Source: Burkholderia puraquae (GTDB taxonomy: Bacteria > Pseudomonadota > Gammaproteobacteria > Burkholderiales > Burkholderiaceae). Taken from it: a stretch of 64,000 bases of DNA. Positions 53,187 to 62,574 of this stretch are shown here, one piece after another (positions within the stretch are counted from its first letter, which is position 1; each line of letters opens with the position of its first letter). Position numbers and translations under genes: made by a program. Location: the NCBI RefSeq assembly GCF_002099195.1, contig NZ_NBYX01000016.1, positions 1 through 64,000 on the forward strand, written 5' to 3'. The notes below the pieces were generated by a model. That model was not told the origin of the DNA, searched no databases, and saw only the letters and a program-made list of their open reading frames with translations.

Positions 53187-55208
53187 TTATTGGGTCGAGC
53201 CCGGTTTTTTCGGCGACACGCCTTGCTGCGCGCGATTGCGCAGCTGCGGCTTGCCGGCGCGCGGCGCGTTGCCCTTCGCGGGGGCGGCGAGCTTCGCGGC
53301 GCGTGCGGTGTCGGTCGATTCGTCGGCGTCGGTGAACGACGCGCCGGCAGTGGCGCCTTCCGGCTTCCACACCTGGCCGATCGCGAGCGACTTCAGCTTC
53401 TTGCGGCCGCCGTACCAGAGGTTGACGATCCCGCGCGAGAAGAACACCGCGGAGAACATCGACGTCAGGATACCGAGGCAGTGCACGATCGCGAACGCGC
53501 GAACCGGGCCCGAGCCGAACGCGAGCAGCGCGAGGCCGGCGATCAGCGTCGTGACGTTCGAGTCGAGAATCGTCGCCCATGCATGCGCGTAGCCGGACTG
53601 GATCGCGAGCTGCGGCGGCTGGCCGGCGCGCAGTTCTTCACGCACGCGCTCGTTGATCAGCACGTTCGAGTCGATCGCCATACCGAGCGCGAGCGCGATA
53701 GCGGCGATACCGGGCAGCGTCAGCGTTGCCTGCATCAGCGACAGCACGGCGACGAGCAGCAGCAGGTTCACCGACAGGCCGATCACCGAGATCACGCCGA
53801 ACAGCATGTAGTACGCGATCATGAACACGGCGATCGCGCAGAAGCCCCAGATCACCGAGTGGACGCCCATCTTGATGTTGTCGGCACCGAGGCTCGGGCC
53901 GATCGTGCGTTCCTCGATGATGTCCATCGGCGCTGCGAGCGAACCGGCGCGCAGCAGCAGCGCGAGGTCGGCTGCGGCCTGCGGCGTCGGCTGGCCCGTG
54001 ATCTGGAAGCGGTCGCCGAGTTCCGACTGGATCGTCGCGACCGTCAGCACTTCGCCCTTGCCCTTCTCGAACAGCACCATCGCCATCGGCTTGCCGATGT
54101 TCTCGCGCGATACCGCGCGCACCGAGCGGCCGCCCGCCGAATCGAGGCGGATGTTGACCGACGGACGCTGGTGATCGTCGAAGCCGGCCGATGCATCGAT
54201 GATGCGGTCGCCCGTGAAGATCACTTCCTTCTTCAGCAGCACGGGCGCCTGGTTGCCCTGCGTGAACAGCTCTTCACCCGGCGGCACCGGGTCGTTCGGG
54301 TTCGGGTGCGTGTTGAGCGGGTCGGCGAGGCGCGCTTCGAGCGTCGCGGTGCGACCGATGATGTCCTTCGCCTTCGCGGTGTCCTGCACGCCCGGCAACT
54401 CGACGACGATGCGGTCGCTGCCCTGCTGCTGCAGGATCGGCTCCGACACGCCGAGTTCGTTCACGCGGTTGTGGAGCGTCGTCAGGTTCTGCTTGAGCGC
54501 GGCGTCCTCGACGGACTTCTGCACGGCCGGCGTAAACGTGCCGACGACCTGCGTGCCGCCGCCGCCGGGCTGGGTCGCCCATTGCAGTTCGGTGATCGAC
54601 AGCGCGAGCACCTTGCGGGCGTCTTCCGCCGTCTGCGCATCGCTGAAATTGACGACCACGGACTGGTCGACGCGGCTCACGCCGCCGTCGCGGATGTTCT
54701 TGTCGCGCAGCAGCGTGCGCGCGTCGGACGCGTCGGAATCGAGCTTCTTCGTCAGCGCGCCCGTCATGTCGACCTGGAGCAGGAAGTGGACGCCGCCGCG
54801 CAGGTCGAGGCCGAGATACATCGGCAGCGCGTGCAGGGAGGTCAGCCAGCGCGGCGACGCGCTCTGCAGGTTCAGGGCGACGACGTACTGCGGATCGTTC
54901 GGGTCGGTGTTCAGCGACTTCTGCAGCAGGTCCTTGACGCGCAGCTGCGTATCGGTGTCCTTCAGGCGCACGCGGATGTTCGCGTTGGTCGCCGTGTTCT
55001 CGAAGGTGACGTCGTCCGGCGTGATCTGCGCGGACGCGAGCGCCGATTCGACCTGGGTCAGCGTGGTCGAGTCGAGCTTGACCGTGGCCTTGCCGCTCGA
55101 CACCTGCACCGCCGGCGCTTCGCCGAAGAAGTTGGGCAATGTGTACAGAAGGCCGATGGCGAGCGCCACGACCATCACGACATATTTCCAGAGTGGATAA
55201 CGATTCAT
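53187..55208 (-). CDS. secD: Protein translocase subunit SecD
   Basis: A 673-residue SecD with an N-terminal membrane segment (residues 8-24), a large periplasmic P1 region including GLDLRGGVHFLLQVD near 130 and five further membrane segments from about 440. The motif GMAIDSNVLINERVREEL near 538 is the SecD signature. The tail after residue 625 is Lys/Ala/Pro-rich and probably disordered. It lies between yajC and secF. Confidence 0.97.
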   Translation of the reverse strand: MNRYPLWKYVVMVVALAIGLLYTLPNFFGEAPAVQVSSGKATVKLDSTTLTQVESALASAQITPDDVTFENTATNANIRVRLKDTDTQLRVKDLLQKSLNTDPNDPQYVVALNLQSASPRWLTSLHALPMYLGLDLRGGVHFLLQVDMTGALTKKLDSDASDARTLLRDKNIRDGGVSRVDQSVVVNFSDAQTAEDARKVLALSITELQWATQPGGGGTQVVGTFTPAVQKSVEDAALKQNLTTLHNRVNELGVSEPILQQQGSDRIVVELPGVQDTAKAKDIIGRTATLEARLADPLNTHPNPNDPVPPGEELFTQGNQAPVLLKKEVIFTGDRIIDASAGFDDHQRPSVNIRLDSAGGRSVRAVSRENIGKPMAMVLFEKGKGEVLTVATIQSELGDRFQITGQPTPQAAADLALLLRAGSLAAPMDIIEERTIGPSLGADNIKMGVHSVIWGFCAIAVFMIAYYMLFGVISVIGLSVNLLLLVAVLSLMQATLTLPGIAAIALALGMAIDSNVLINERVREELRAGQPPQLAIQSGYAHAWATILDSNVTTLIAGLALLAFGSGPVRAFAIVHCLGILTSMFSAVFFSRGIVNLWYGGRKKLKSLAIGQVWKPEGATAGASFTDADESTDTARAAKLAAPAKGNAPRAGKPQLRNRAQQGVSPKKPGSTQ

Positions 55209-55314
55209 GAGGGAGCCGAACGGGTGGTTGGCGTGAAAGCGTCGCGTCCGGCGCCGCGGCGGCCCGCTCTCTCAGGCGGGCACGGCGCGGGGAGCCGGAC
55301 GCTCGGTGAAGGGC

Positions 55315-55638
55315 TTACAGCGACTTGATCGTGCCCTTCGGCAGAATGGTCGTGACCGCAGCCTTCTGCACGGTGATTTCGGTGCCTTCGGCGATCTCGA
55401 CGCCGATGTAGCCTTCGGTGACCTTCGTCACCTTGCCCACGAGGCCGCCGCTCGTGACGACTTCGTCGCCCTTGGCCATGGCCGCGAGCATGTTGCGGTG
55501 CTCCTTCTGACGCTTCATCTGCGGACGGATCATGATGAAGTAGAGCACGGCAAACATCAGGATGAGCGGCAGGAAGCTCATCAGGCTCGATTCGGCGCCA
55601 CCGGCACCTTGCGCGAACGCGTTGGAAATGAACGGCAC
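55315..55638 (-). CDS. yajC: Sec accessory protein YajC
   Basis: A 107-residue single-span membrane protein. The helix is LMSFLPLILMFAVLYFIM at about 19-36, followed by the family segment IRPQMKRQKEHRNML and a small beta domain beginning AKGDEVVTSGGLVGKV. It binds SecDF. It is 106 nt upstream of secD in the order tgt-yajC-secD-secF. Confidence 0.96.
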   Translation of the reverse strand: MPFISNAFAQGAGGAESSLMSFLPLILMFAVLYFIMIRPQMKRQKEHRNMLAAMAKGDEVVTSGGLVGKVTKVTEGYIGVEIAEGTEITVQKAAVTTILPKGTIKSL

Positions 55639-55871
55639 GTTGGTCTCTCCGTAGGGGAAGATCGAAAAATAAGCCGGTTATTCTACCACCGGCCCCATGC
55701 GCAAACGGATCGGCAAATGCGCTTTCGGATCAAGCTGTTAAAGCGCGAACCGTTACCGTTGCGACTTGTTTGGAAAGGTGATTGTAATATTTGGCGGTCG
55801 GGTTCGGCAGTTGGGATGCGTTATTTAGTACACGTCCGATGTGACGGGCCGCGGCGCGGGCAGCCGGTCCG

Positions 55872-57059
55872 TCAGTCGACACCTCTGGCGCGATCCTCCG
55901 CGAAGCGCTGGCGGAACGCGTCGAAGGTATGGGTCTCGATCGCGTCGCGGATCTCGCTCATCAGCTGCAGGTAGTAGTGCAGGTTGTGGATCGTGTTGAG
56001 CTGCGCGCCGAGGATCTCGCCGACGCGGTGCAGGTGATGCAGGTAGCCGCGCGAGAAGTTCTGGCACGTGTAGCACGTGCAGCTCGCGTCGAGCGGCTTC
56101 AGCGAGTTCTTGTGCGTCGCGTTGCGGATCTTCACGTCGCCGAAGCGCGTGAAGAGCCAGCCGTTGCGCGCGTTGCGGGTCGGCATCACGCAGTCGAACA
56201 TGTCGACGCCGTTGGCCACGCCCTCGACCAGGTCTTCCGGGGTGCCGACACCCATCAGGTAGTGCGGCTTGTTGGCCGGAAGCTTCGGGCCCACGTGCCG
56301 CAGCACGCGCATCATGTCTTCCTTCGGTTCGCCGACCGACAGCCCGCCGATCGCGAGGCCGTGGAAGCCGAGTTCCGCGAGGCCCGCGAGCGATTCGTCG
56401 CGCAGGTCCTCGAACATCCCGCCCTGGACGATCCCGAACAGCGCGTTCGGGTTGCCGAGCCGGTTGAACTCGTCGAGCGAGCGCTTCGCCCAGCGCAGCG
56501 ACATGCGCATCGAGTCGGCCGCTTCCTTGTGCGTGGTCGGCACGCCGTTGGTTGCATACGGCGTGCACTCGTCGAACTGCATCACGACGTCGGAGTTCAG
56601 CACCTTCTGGATCTGCATCGACACTTCCGGCGACAGGAACAGCTTGTCGCCGTTGATCGGCGACGCGAACGTGACACCGTCCTCGGTGATCTTGCGCAGG
56701 TCGCCGAGCGAGAACACCTGGAAGCCGCCCGAGTCGGTCAGGATCGGCTTGTTCCAGCCCATGAAGCCATGCAGGCCGCCGTGCGCATCGATCGTGTCGA
56801 GGCCCGGTCGCAGCCACAGGTGGAACGTGTTGCCGAGAATGATCTGGGCCTTGATCTCGTGCAGCTCGCGCGGCTGGATCGCCTTCACCGTGCCGTACGT
56901 ACCGACCGGCATGAAGATCGGCGTCTCGACCACGCCGTGGTTGAGCTTCACGCGGCCGCGGCGCGCATGGCCGTCGGTCGTCAGCAGTTCGAATTCGAGC
57001 CCGTTCGCCGGGCGGTCCTGCACGGGGGCGTGCGTATCGTGGGATGAACCTTCGGTCAT
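55872..57059 (-). CDS. tgt: tRNA-guanine transglycosylase
   Basis: Tgt exchanges guanine-34 for preQ1 in Asp, Asn, His and Tyr tRNAs. The 395-residue protein has DSGGFQVFSLGDLRK near residue 107 (catalytic Asp region), GGLSVGEPKEDMMRVL near 245 and the zinc-binding cluster CTCYTCQNFSRGYLHHL near 320. The first ~15 residues are an unconserved polar extension. It follows queA by 208 nt. Confidence 0.97.
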   Translation of the reverse strand: MTEGSSHDTHAPVQDRPANGLEFELLTTDGHARRGRVKLNHGVVETPIFMPVGTYGTVKAIQPRELHEIKAQIILGNTFHLWLRPGLDTIDAHGGLHGFMGWNKPILTDSGGFQVFSLGDLRKITEDGVTFASPINGDKLFLSPEVSMQIQKVLNSDVVMQFDECTPYATNGVPTTHKEAADSMRMSLRWAKRSLDEFNRLGNPNALFGIVQGGMFEDLRDESLAGLAELGFHGLAIGGLSVGEPKEDMMRVLRHVGPKLPANKPHYLMGVGTPEDLVEGVANGVDMFDCVMPTRNARNGWLFTRFGDVKIRNATHKNSLKPLDASCTCYTCQNFSRGYLHHLHRVGEILGAQLNTIHNLHYYLQLMSEIRDAIETHTFDAFRQRFAEDRARGVD

Positions 57060-57151
57060 CGCGTCATTCTCCTCGCTACCGGGCTGCTCTGCATGGGACC
57101 AGAGTAACCGCTAAAGCGCTAACTCTGGATCGCAAGTCCGGCGCATGTTGG

Positions 57152-57176
57152 AAACGCCGCCGGAAGACCGGCGGCG
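57152..57176 (-). terminator. Possible terminator after queA
   Basis: A perfect 9-bp GC stem (57155-57163 with 57168-57176) with AAGA loop; only three T follow on the minus strand, so it may be weak. Confidence 0.4.
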
Positions 57177-57267
57177 GGGAAAAGTCAGGTGCGCGCCATC
57201 GTAACGCGCGCAGCGGGCGGGTGTTGCCGCGCGCTGCGCTGCTTGCGGCACGTGGCGCGTATGCCGG

Positions 57268-58338
57268 TCACGCGCCGGCGGTCGTCTCCGGCGTGTCGCG
57301 CCGCGTGAGCAGCATCGCGTCGCCGTAGCTGAAGAAGCGGTAGCGTTCGTCGATCGCGTGCCGGTACGCGGCGCGAATCGTCTCGACGCCCGCGAACGCG
57401 GACACGAGCATCAGCAGCGTCGACTTCGGCAGGTGAAAGTTCGTGACGAGCCGGTCGACCACGCGGAAACGATAGCCGGGCGTGATGAAGATGTCGGTCT
57501 CGGCCTGCGTTGCCGCGAGCGGGCGGCCCGCTTCGTCGGCCGCGCGCGCGGCGGCTTCGAGCGCGCGCATCGACGTCGTGCCGACCGCGATCACGTTGCC
57601 GCCGCGCGCACGGGTCGCGGCGATCCTGTCGGCGAGCGACTGCGGCAGGTCGTACCACTCGCTGTGCATCTTGTGCTCGGCGATGTTGTCGACGCGCACC
57701 GGCTGGAACGTGCCGGCGCCGACATGCAGCGTCAGCGTCGCGCGCTCGACGCCCATCGCGTCGAGCCGGTCGAGCATCGGCTGGTCGAAGTGCAGCCCGG
57801 CCGTCGGCGCGGCGACCGCGCCCGGGTTGCTCGCGTAGACGGTCTGGTAGCGCGTCTCGTCGGTCGCGTCCGGATCGTGCTCGATATACGGCGGCAGCGG
57901 CAGGCGGCCGTACTGCTCGATCAGCTCGAGGCACGGCTCGGGGAAGTTCAGCGTGAAGAACGGCTCGACGCGCTCGCCGACCGTCACGTCGAACGCATCG
58001 GCGAGGCGCAGCGTCGTGCCGGCGCCCGGCGACTTGCTCGCGCGGATCTGCGCGAGTGCCGTGTGCGTACCGGTCACGCGTTCGATCAGCACCTCGATCT
58101 TGCCGCCGCTGGCCTTCTGGCCGAAGAAACGCGCCTTCAGCACCTTGGTATCGTTGAAGACGAGCAGGTCGCCGGCCGAGATGCACGACGGCAGCGCGGT
58201 GAAGTGGCGGTCGACCAGGCGTGCGGGCGCGACGGTGCCGTCGACCTCGAGCAGGCGGCTTGCGGTGCGATCGGGCAGCGCGGTTTGAGCAATCAGCTCG
58301 GGCGGCAGATTGAAATCGAAATCGGAAAGCGTGAACAT
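57268..58338 (-). CDS. queA: S-adenosylmethionine:tRNA ribosyltransferase-isomerase
   Basis: QueA converts preQ1-tRNA to epoxyqueuosine-tRNA. The 356-residue protein begins MFTLSDFDFNLPPELIAQ and has LVFNDTKVLKARFFG near residue 60, the GLHFDQPMLDRL segment (PTAGLHF) near 185 and HVGAGTFQPVR near 208. The start at 58338 is set by the family N-terminus; an in-frame extension to 58521 runs into the recG promoter. It is divergent from recG and upstream of tgt, completing a queuosine pair. Confidence 0.97.
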   Translation of the reverse strand: MFTLSDFDFNLPPELIAQTALPDRTASRLLEVDGTVAPARLVDRHFTALPSCISAGDLLVFNDTKVLKARFFGQKASGGKIEVLIERVTGTHTALAQIRASKSPGAGTTLRLADAFDVTVGERVEPFFTLNFPEPCLELIEQYGRLPLPPYIEHDPDATDETRYQTVYASNPGAVAAPTAGLHFDQPMLDRLDAMGVERATLTLHVGAGTFQPVRVDNIAEHKMHSEWYDLPQSLADRIAATRARGGNVIAVGTTSMRALEAAARAADEAGRPLAATQAETDIFITPGYRFRVVDRLVTNFHLPKSTLLMLVSAFAGVETIRAAYRHAIDERYRFFSYGDAMLLTRRDTPETTAGA

Positions 58339-58505
58339 GCGGGCTGGTTCGAAGCGGCCGGCAGGCGTCGCCGGCAGGGCGGAAACGCGTAAATGGGGCG
58401 CGCGAGCCGCTATGATGACGGGATGCGCGGCCTGGCCGGCGTCGTTCGTTCGGACGACGTGAAAGCCGCTATTGTACTTGCCTTGCGAAGCACCCAGACG
58501 ATCCG

Positions 58506-60848
58506 ATGCCTGTGTCACCACGCCGTTCCTCCGCTGCCGTTGCCGATTCCGCCGATCCGTTCGACGCGGAGGATGTTGCGCTACCCGCGCGAAGCGCGGA
58601 GGAGCGTGCTTCCGCGGCGCGCGCCGTGCCGCGCCGGGCCGGACCGAAACGCGGTGCCGACGGCAGGCTCGCGCAGCCTGCGGCCGCCGCGCCCGATGCC
58701 GATGCCGATGCCGATGGCGCTGCTGCGGGCGACGCAGCGGGCGCGGCCGGCGCGAAGCGCAAGAAGAAGCCGGCCGCCGATAAGCCCGTGAAGACCGTCG
58801 ACAAGCTCGCGAAGCTCGGCCTCACGCGCTCGATCGATCTCGTGCTGCATCTGCCGATGCGCTATGAGGACGAAACCACGCTCACGCCGATCGGCGAGTT
58901 GCTGCCGGGCGGCATCGCGCAGACCGAAGGCGTCGTGTTCGACAACGAGGTCGCGTACCGGCCGCGCCGCCAGCTGGTCGTGAAGATCCAGGACGACGAC
59001 GGCGAGCACCTCGTGCTGCGCTTCCTGAATTTCTACGGCTCGCAGGTCAAGCAGATGGCCGTCGGCCAGCGGCTGCGCGTGCGCGGCGACGTGCGTGGCG
59101 GCTTCTTCGGGATGGAGATGGTGCATCCGGCGGTGCGCGTGGTCGAAGCCGATGCGCCGCTGCCGCAGGTGCTCACGCCCGTATATCCGAGCACGGCCGG
59201 TGTGTCGCAGGCGTATCTGCGCAAGGCGATCGAGAACGCGGTCGAGCGCACGCCGCTGCCCGAGCTGCTGCCGCCCGAGATCCAGCGCGACTACCTGAAG
59301 CCGCTCGACGTGCCGTCGCTCGAGCAGGCGGTGCGCATCCTGCACCACCCGCGCGTCGATTCCGACGAAGCCGCACTGATGGACGGCTCGCATCCGGCGT
59401 GGACGCGCATCAAGTTCGAGGAGCTGCTCGCGCAGCAGCTGTCGCTCAAGCGCGCACACGAGGAGCGCCGCACGCGTGCGGCGCCCGCGATGCCGCGCCG
59501 TACCGCGAGCGATGCCGATGCACTGACGACCCGGCTTTACGGGGCGCTGCCGTTCACGCTGACGGGCGCGCAGGCGCGCGTCGTCGACGAAATCGCGAAT
59601 GACCTCACGCTCGCGCACCCGATGCAGCGCCTGCTGCAGGGCGACGTCGGCAGCGGCAAGACCGTCGTCGCGGCGCTGGCCGCCACGCAGGCGATCGACG
59701 CGGGCTACCAGGCCGCGCTGATGGCGCCCACCGAAATCCTCGCGGAACAGCACGCGCGCAAGCTGCGCGCGTGGCTCGAGCCGCTCGGCGTCACGGTGGC
59801 GTGGCTCGCGGGCAGCCTGAAGGCGAAGGAGAAGCGCGCGGCGATCGAGGCGGCCGCGCTCGGCACCGCGCAACTCGTGATCGGCACGCACGCGATCATC
59901 CAGGACACGGTCGAATTCGCGCGGCTCGGCCTCGTGATCGTCGACGAGCAGCACCGTTTCGGCGTCGAGCAGCGGCTCGCGCTGCGTGCGAAGGCTGCGA
60001 ATGCGGCCAACGGCGCGCGCGACTTCCAGCCGCACCAGTTGATGATGTCGGCCACGCCGATTCCGCGCACGCTCGCGATGACGTACTACGCGGATCTCGA
60101 GGTCTCGACGATCGACGAGCTGCCGCCCGGCCGCACGCCCGTGCTGACGCGCCTCGTCGGCGACGCGCGGCGCGAGGAGGTGATCGCCCGCGTGCGCGAG
60201 GCCGCGCTGACCGGGCGCCAGGTGTACTGGGTGTGCCCGCTGATCGAGGAGAGCGAGACGCTGCAGCTGCAGACGGCCGTCGAGACTTACGAGACGCTGG
60301 CCGCGGCACTCCCGGAGCTGAAGGTCGGGCTCGTGCACGGCCGGCTGTCGCCCGCCGACAAGGCGGCCGTGATGGAGGCGTTCACGCGCAACGACGTGCA
60401 ACTGCTCGTCGCGACGACCGTGATCGAGGTCGGCGTCGACGTGCCGAACGCGTCGCTGATGGTGATCGAGCACGCGGAGCGCTTCGGCCTCGCGCAGCTG
60501 CACCAGTTGCGCGGCCGGGTCGGGCGCGGCACCGCGGCGTCGGTGTGCGTGCTGCTGTACACGGGGCCGCTGTCGCTGACCGGCCGCGAGCGGTTGAAGA
60601 CGATGCGCGAGACGACCGACGGCTTCGAGATTGCACGGCGCGACCTCGAGATCCGCGGCCCCGGCGAATTCCTCGGCGCACGCCAGTCGGGCGCGGCGAT
60701 GCTGCGCTTTGCGAACCTCGAGACCGACGGCTGGCTGATCGACCCGGCACGCGAAGCCGCGACGCGGTTGATTGCCGCGTATCCCGAGGTCGTGACGCAG
60801 CATCTGGCGCGCTGGCTCGGCGCGCGGGAGCAGTACCTGAAGGCCTGA
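58506..60848 (+). CDS. recG: ATP-dependent DNA helicase RecG
   Basis: RecG remodels stalled forks and branched DNA. The 780-residue protein is about 90 residues longer than E. coli RecG because of an N-terminal Ala/Asp/Arg-rich extension containing a DADADAD run and a KRKKK patch. The wedge domain follows (VDKLAKLGLTRSIDLVLHLPMRYED near residue 99). Walker A is LLQGDVGSGKTVVAA near 377, the DEXQ box is IVDEQHRFG near 480 and helicase motif VI is QLRGRVGRG near 668. No ribosome-binding site is clear, and a shorter start cannot be excluded. Confidence 0.95.
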   Translation: MPVSPRRSSAAVADSADPFDAEDVALPARSAEERASAARAVPRRAGPKRGADGRLAQPAAAAPDADADADGAAAGDAAGAAGAKRKKKPAADKPVKTVDKLAKLGLTRSIDLVLHLPMRYEDETTLTPIGELLPGGIAQTEGVVFDNEVAYRPRRQLVVKIQDDDGEHLVLRFLNFYGSQVKQMAVGQRLRVRGDVRGGFFGMEMVHPAVRVVEADAPLPQVLTPVYPSTAGVSQAYLRKAIENAVERTPLPELLPPEIQRDYLKPLDVPSLEQAVRILHHPRVDSDEAALMDGSHPAWTRIKFEELLAQQLSLKRAHEERRTRAAPAMPRRTASDADALTTRLYGALPFTLTGAQARVVDEIANDLTLAHPMQRLLQGDVGSGKTVVAALAATQAIDAGYQAALMAPTEILAEQHARKLRAWLEPLGVTVAWLAGSLKAKEKRAAIEAAALGTAQLVIGTHAIIQDTVEFARLGLVIVDEQHRFGVEQRLALRAKAANAANGARDFQPHQLMMSATPIPRTLAMTYYADLEVSTIDELPPGRTPVLTRLVGDARREEVIARVREAALTGRQVYWVCPLIEESETLQLQTAVETYETLAAALPELKVGLVHGRLSPADKAAVMEAFTRNDVQLLVATTVIEVGVDVPNASLMVIEHAERFGLAQLHQLRGRVGRGTAASVCVLLYTGPLSLTGRERLKTMRETTDGFEIARRDLEIRGPGEFLGARQSGAAMLRFANLETDGWLIDPAREAATRLIAAYPEVVTQHLARWLGAREQYLKA

Positions 60849-60973
60849 TCCACGGGTTGGGGCCGGATTTAAAACAGCCGTTTGACGCATTCCAGTGCTG
60901 AGAAACTTGGCGAACCGGTGTCACAGGGTGTATAAATTAAACCTATCGCCTGTATATCTCTGATTGACCCACA

Positions 60974-61933
60974 ATGACGCTGACTGAATTGAAATACATC
61001 GTCGCGGTCGCGCGCGAACGGCATTTCGGCCGCGCGGCCGAAGCATGCTTCGTGAGCCAGCCGACGCTGTCGGTGGCGATCAAGAAGCTCGAAGACGAGC
61101 TCAACGTGCAGATTTTCGAGCGCGGCGCGAGCGAAGTGAGCGTGACGCCGATCGGCGACCAGATCGTCACGCAGGCGCAGCGCGTGCTCGAGCAGACCTT
61201 CGCAATCAAGGAGATCGCGAAGCAGGGCAAGGATCCGCTGGTCGGCCCGTTCCGCCTTGGCGTGATCTACACGATCGGGCCGTACCTGCTGCCGACGCTC
61301 GTCAAGCAGATGATCCAGCGTGTTCCGCAGATGCCGCTGATGCTGCAGGAAAACTACACGCTCAAGCTGCTCGAACTGCTGAAGCAGGGCGAGATCGACG
61401 CCGCGATCATGGCGCTGCCGTTTCCGGAAACCGGCCTGATGGTGCGCCCGCTGTACGACGAGCCGTTCGTCGTCGCGCTGCCGGCCGGCCATCCGTGGGA
61501 GAAGCGCGACGAGATCGACGCCGAGGACCTGAAGCAGGAAACCATGCTGCTGCTCGGCAACGGCCACTGCTTCCGCGATCACGTGCTCGGCGTGTGCCCG
61601 GAGCTGATGCGTTTCTCGCAGACGGCCGACGGCATCCAGAAGACCTTCGAGGGCTCGTCGCTCGAGACGATCCGCCACATGGTCGCAAGCGGCGTCGGCA
61701 TCACCGTGTTGCCGCGGATGTCGGTCGCCGAAGTCGGCCCGCGCGCGAACGGCCCCGATGCCGAACTGCTGTCGTACGTGCCGTTCAACGAGCCGGTGCC
61801 CGACCGCCGCGTGGTGCTCGTATGGCGCAAGAGCTTCACGCGGATGCCCGCGATCGACGCGATCAGCGACGCGATTGCAGCGTGCGATCTGCCGGGCGTC
61901 GCGAAGCTCGACATGCCGGCGACGATGAACTGA
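60974..61933 (+). CDS. oxyR: Peroxide-sensing regulator OxyR
   Basis: A 319-residue LysR-type regulator. The helix-turn-helix is at about residues 18-45 (FGRAAEACFVSQPTLSVAIKKLE). The redox pair is visible in GNGHCFRDHVLGVCPEL near residue 199-208, with the same spacing as Cys199 and Cys208 of E. coli OxyR. On peroxide the pair forms a disulfide and the protein activates its targets. katG lies 640 bp downstream on the same strand and is the expected target. Confidence 0.95.
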   Translation: MTLTELKYIVAVARERHFGRAAEACFVSQPTLSVAIKKLEDELNVQIFERGASEVSVTPIGDQIVTQAQRVLEQTFAIKEIAKQGKDPLVGPFRLGVIYTIGPYLLPTLVKQMIQRVPQMPLMLQENYTLKLLELLKQGEIDAAIMALPFPETGLMVRPLYDEPFVVALPAGHPWEKRDEIDAEDLKQETMLLLGNGHCFRDHVLGVCPELMRFSQTADGIQKTFEGSSLETIRHMVASGVGITVLPRMSVAEVGPRANGPDAELLSYVPFNEPVPDRRVVLVWRKSFTRMPAIDAISDAIAACDLPGVAKLDMPATMN

Positions 61934-61967
61934 GCACGCTGCAGCATGCGCGTGTGGCAGCACGATG

Positions 61968-61997
61968 AACGGGGCCTTGCGACCCCGTTTATTTTTC
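61968..61997 (+). terminator. Terminator after oxyR
   Basis: A 7-bp stem (61968-61974 with 61983-61989), 8-nt loop, followed by a T-rich run; it separates oxyR from katG. Confidence 0.75.
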
Positions 61998-61998
61998 T

Positions 61999-62052
61999 CT
62001 ATCGCATAGATGAAATTAATCAAATTCTATTAATCGATAGACGTATATAGAA
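61999..62052 (+). promoter_or_regulatory. AT-rich katG control region
   Basis: A strongly AT-rich stretch with several OxyR-like half-sites: CTAT at 61999 and 62027, ATAG at 62006, 62037 and 62046. Their spacing does not match the canonical four-part OxyR site. A TATATAGAAT at about 62043-62052 could supply a -10 box. It is the only promoter-like region between oxyR and katG. Confidence 0.45.
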
Positions 62053-62123
62053 TCCTCACCATGGATCGGCGTCGTGTCGACGGTTGATCAGCACGTTGAA
62101 TGCAAGCGCCAAAGGAGGATGTC

Positions 62124-62261
62124 ATGATGCGGTCGGTATTGCAGCACGCGCAGCGGAACATCCCGTCGCGTGACGCGGTCGTACATCGCGCCAGGGCGGC
62201 GGTCCGCAGCCTGCGTCCGATTGCGTTCGCATACCTGGCGGACCGTGTGTATGGTGGCTGA
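62124..62261 (+). CDS. 45-codon small ORF upstream of katG
   Basis: A short frame begins MMRSVLQHAQRNIP and ends LADRVYGG, then TGA. AAAGGAGGAT at 62111-62120 gives a near-perfect ribosome-binding site 6-7 nt before the ATG, better than that of most genes in the window. The product would be basic (nine Arg) with a short hydrophobic stretch (IAFAYL). I recognise no family. It lies between the katG control region and katG, on the same strand, so it could be a leader peptide or a small stress protein. Confidence 0.5.
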   Translation: MMRSVLQHAQRNIPSRDAVVHRARAAVRSLRPIAFAYLADRVYGG

Positions 62262-62574
62262 AGACCGCCGCGCGCCGGTTCAGTGTTCCCCCGATTCTTC
62301 CGCCGCCAAGCCATGAGGGCGCATCGTATGTCCGAAAGCTGGAACACCGCCCGCGCTGCCGGCACGACGCTTGCCGGCAGCCGGTCCCCGGAGCGTTGCG
62401 CCTGCGGCGCATCGCAGCGGGAACGCACGCCGCAGGCCACGCACGACATCCCGTAGTACGACAGGAGGACCAACCTGTTCCGTTTCCCATCCCCGCAATG
62501 ACACTCCACCAACCGCCCGGCATGCCGCCGGGGCGAACGGATGGAGTCATACGAGCAAGCCAAGGAGAAATCGC

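Noticed and set aside
52254..55328. 1024-codon open frame on the plus strand
   Set aside because: Antisense to secF and secD; composition (Arg, His, Asp, Ala) is that of a shadow frame.
58581..60890. 769-codon open frame opposite recG
   Set aside because: The recG frame has all helicase motifs; the opposite frame has none.
61999..62052. Canonical OxyR operator
   Set aside because: Half-sites are present but not with the ATAG-7-CTAT-7-ATAG-7-CTAT spacing, so only a general control region is claimed.
62328..62456. 42-codon ORF in the katG leader
   Set aside because: No ribosome-binding site and no sign of coding; unlike the ORF at 62124.
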